Of a DNA stretch of 8,840 nucleotides, positions 7,973 to 8,840 are shown piece by piece. Source of the DNA: Reyranella sp. (GTDB lineage Bacteria; Pseudomonadota; Alphaproteobacteria; Reyranellales; Reyranellaceae). The stretch's first letter is position 1, and each line of letters opens with the position of its first letter. Below the pieces are notes generated by a model. The model saw nothing but the letters and a program-made list of their open reading frames with translations, searched no databases and was not told the origin of the DNA. Location: positions 1 through 8,840 of the forward strand of contig SCVT01000525.1 of the NCBI GenBank assembly GCA_004296815.1, in the 5' to 3' direction. Made by a program: the position numbers and the translations under genes.

Positions 7973-8840
7973 GCATTGGGGGATTCGACGACAGGCTGCC
8001 GGCGGCGGCGGGCGCGGAGGCGTTCGCCTGCACGATGCTGCAGGAGCGCTTCTTCGCGCAGCAGCGAACCCGTGGACCGCAGGGGCTGAACATCGCCATG
8101 CGCTGGCAGGTGGCCGGCGCGCTGTCGCATGCCGCGGCTGAGGGTGCTCTGCAGGCGCTGGTCCGGCGGCACGAGATCCTGCGCACGAGCTTTCGCGAGA
8201 TCGACGGCCGGCTGGCGCAGGAAGTGCACCCGTCCTGCCCGGTGAAGCTGAACGCCATCGATCTGACCACGCTGCCCGCAGAGGAGCGCGAGGCGCGCGC
8301 CGACGAGATCTCCCGCGCCGAGGCCGTGGCGCCGATCGATCCTGCGGTTGCGCCGCTCCTGCGCGCGAGCCTGCTGAGACTGGAAGCGGACCGCGCCGTC
8401 CTGCTGCTGACCCTGCATTCGCTGATCTGCGATGGCTGGTCGACCGGACTGATCGTCCGCGAATTCCGCGCCGCCGCCGAGGCGATCGATGCGGGCCGCG
8501 CGCCCGACGCCTCGGCGCCCGCGCTGCAGTTCGCCGACTATGCGGCGTGGCAGAACGAGCTGCTGGCGAGCGGCGAGCTGGACGAGGCGCGCGCCTACTG
8601 GATGCGCCAGTTGCGTGGTGCCTCTGCCACCCCCGTACCGCCCGATCACGTGCCGCCCGCCGGCACGCGACCGGGCACGCACAGCAACATCACCTCGCTG
8701 CTGCTGCCGCGCGCGTCGAGCGACGCGATCGATGGCTTCGCGCGCCGGCACGACGCCACGCTGTTCGGCATGGCGGTGGCGGCGCTGGCGCTGATGCTGC
8801 ATCGCGTCACGGGCAGCGCCGAGATCGTGTTCGGCTCGCA
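7969..8840 (+). CDS. NRPS, N-terminal fragment: condensation domain with altered HHxxxDG motif (3' partial)
   Basis: This is the 5' end of a further NRPS gene, open for 290 codons and cut by the window edge. The GTG start is chosen because it overlaps the previous stop. The first in-frame ATG (8035, residue 23) falls inside the first condensation motif (FACTMLQERFF) and would damage it. What can be read is a condensation domain: RRHEILRTSF (second motif), LHSLICDGWS (third motif, His150 to Ser159), LQFADYAAWQ and TLFGMAVAALALMLHRVTG. It should take the chain from the PCP of the hybrid synthase. Position 151, where the catalytic second His of HHxxxDG belongs, is Ser (codon TCG, 8419-8421); the first His (150) and Asp155-Gly are kept. 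Whether the domain condenses, does something else or is inactive is open. Its A and PCP partners lie outside the window. Confidence 0.9.
   Translation, partial: MSIGGFDDRLPAAAGAEAFACTMLQERFFAQQRTRGPQGLNIAMRWQVAGALSHAAAEGALQALVRRHEILRTSFREIDGRLAQEVHPSCPVKLNAIDLTTLPAEEREARADEISRAEAVAPIDPAVAPLLRASLLRLEADRAVLLLTLHSLICDGWSTGLIVREFRAAAEAIDAGRAPDASAPALQFADYAAWQNELLASGELDEARAYWMRQLRGASATPVPPDHVPPAGTRPGTHSNITSLLLPRASSDAIDGFARRHDATLFGMAVAALALMLHRVTGSAEIVFGS

Noticed and set aside
7543..8802. Minus-strand open frame of 419 codons across the second gene junction
   Set aside because: The plus strand over the same stretch carries clear A10, PCP and condensation motifs. The antisense translation has the composition of a shadow frame and no recognisable motif.
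1..8840. RNA genes, CRISPR arrays, insertion sequences, terminators or promoters
   Set aside because: The window is coding from end to end with overlapping genes, so there is no intergenic space for promoters or terminators. I saw no repeat-spacer pattern, transposase motif or tRNA-like fold by eye.

Overview
The window is a slice through a hybrid non-ribosomal peptide / polyketide (NRPS-PKS) assembly line. The DNA is very GC-rich (about 70% by eye) and fully coding on the plus strand. Codon choice is strongly G/C at third positions, which fits a high-GC bacterium, plausibly a proteobacterium. Nothing in the window fixes the taxon. No RNA genes, mobile elements, CRISPR arrays or intergenic gaps are visible.

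Layout: (1) positions 3-401 are the 3' end of an NRPS gene that begins before the window. They hold the last part of an adenylation (A) domain and a carrier (PCP) domain. (2) Positions 398-7972 are a complete 2524-residue hybrid synthase with the order KS-AT-ACP-aminotransferase-C-A-PCP. (3) Positions 7969-8840 are the 5' end of a further NRPS gene, read up to the middle of an N-terminal condensation (C) domain. It starts with GTG and runs off the window. Both gene junctions are 4-base start/stop overlaps (ATGA and GTGA), so the three genes are almost certainly one translationally coupled operon.

Inferred flow: the upstream PCP hands its acyl, aminoacyl or peptidyl chain to the KS. The malonyl-type AT and ACP add a two-carbon unit. 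There is no ketoreductase, dehydratase or methyltransferase. The beta-keto group is therefore left free for the fused PLP-dependent class III aminotransferase, which should make a beta-amino acid. The C-A-PCP module then adds one more residue. If the upstream A domain activates an amino acid, the unit formed would be an unusual beta,gamma-diamino acid. If it activates a simple aryl or alkyl acid, the unit is an ordinary beta-amino acid, as in microcystin- or iturin-type pathways.

The main oddity is in the third gene. Its C domain has Ser where the second, catalytic His of the HHxxxDG motif should be, although the matching motif in the second gene is intact. The A domain of the second gene has a hand-read specificity code that I cannot match to a known substrate. 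The end product is unknown.
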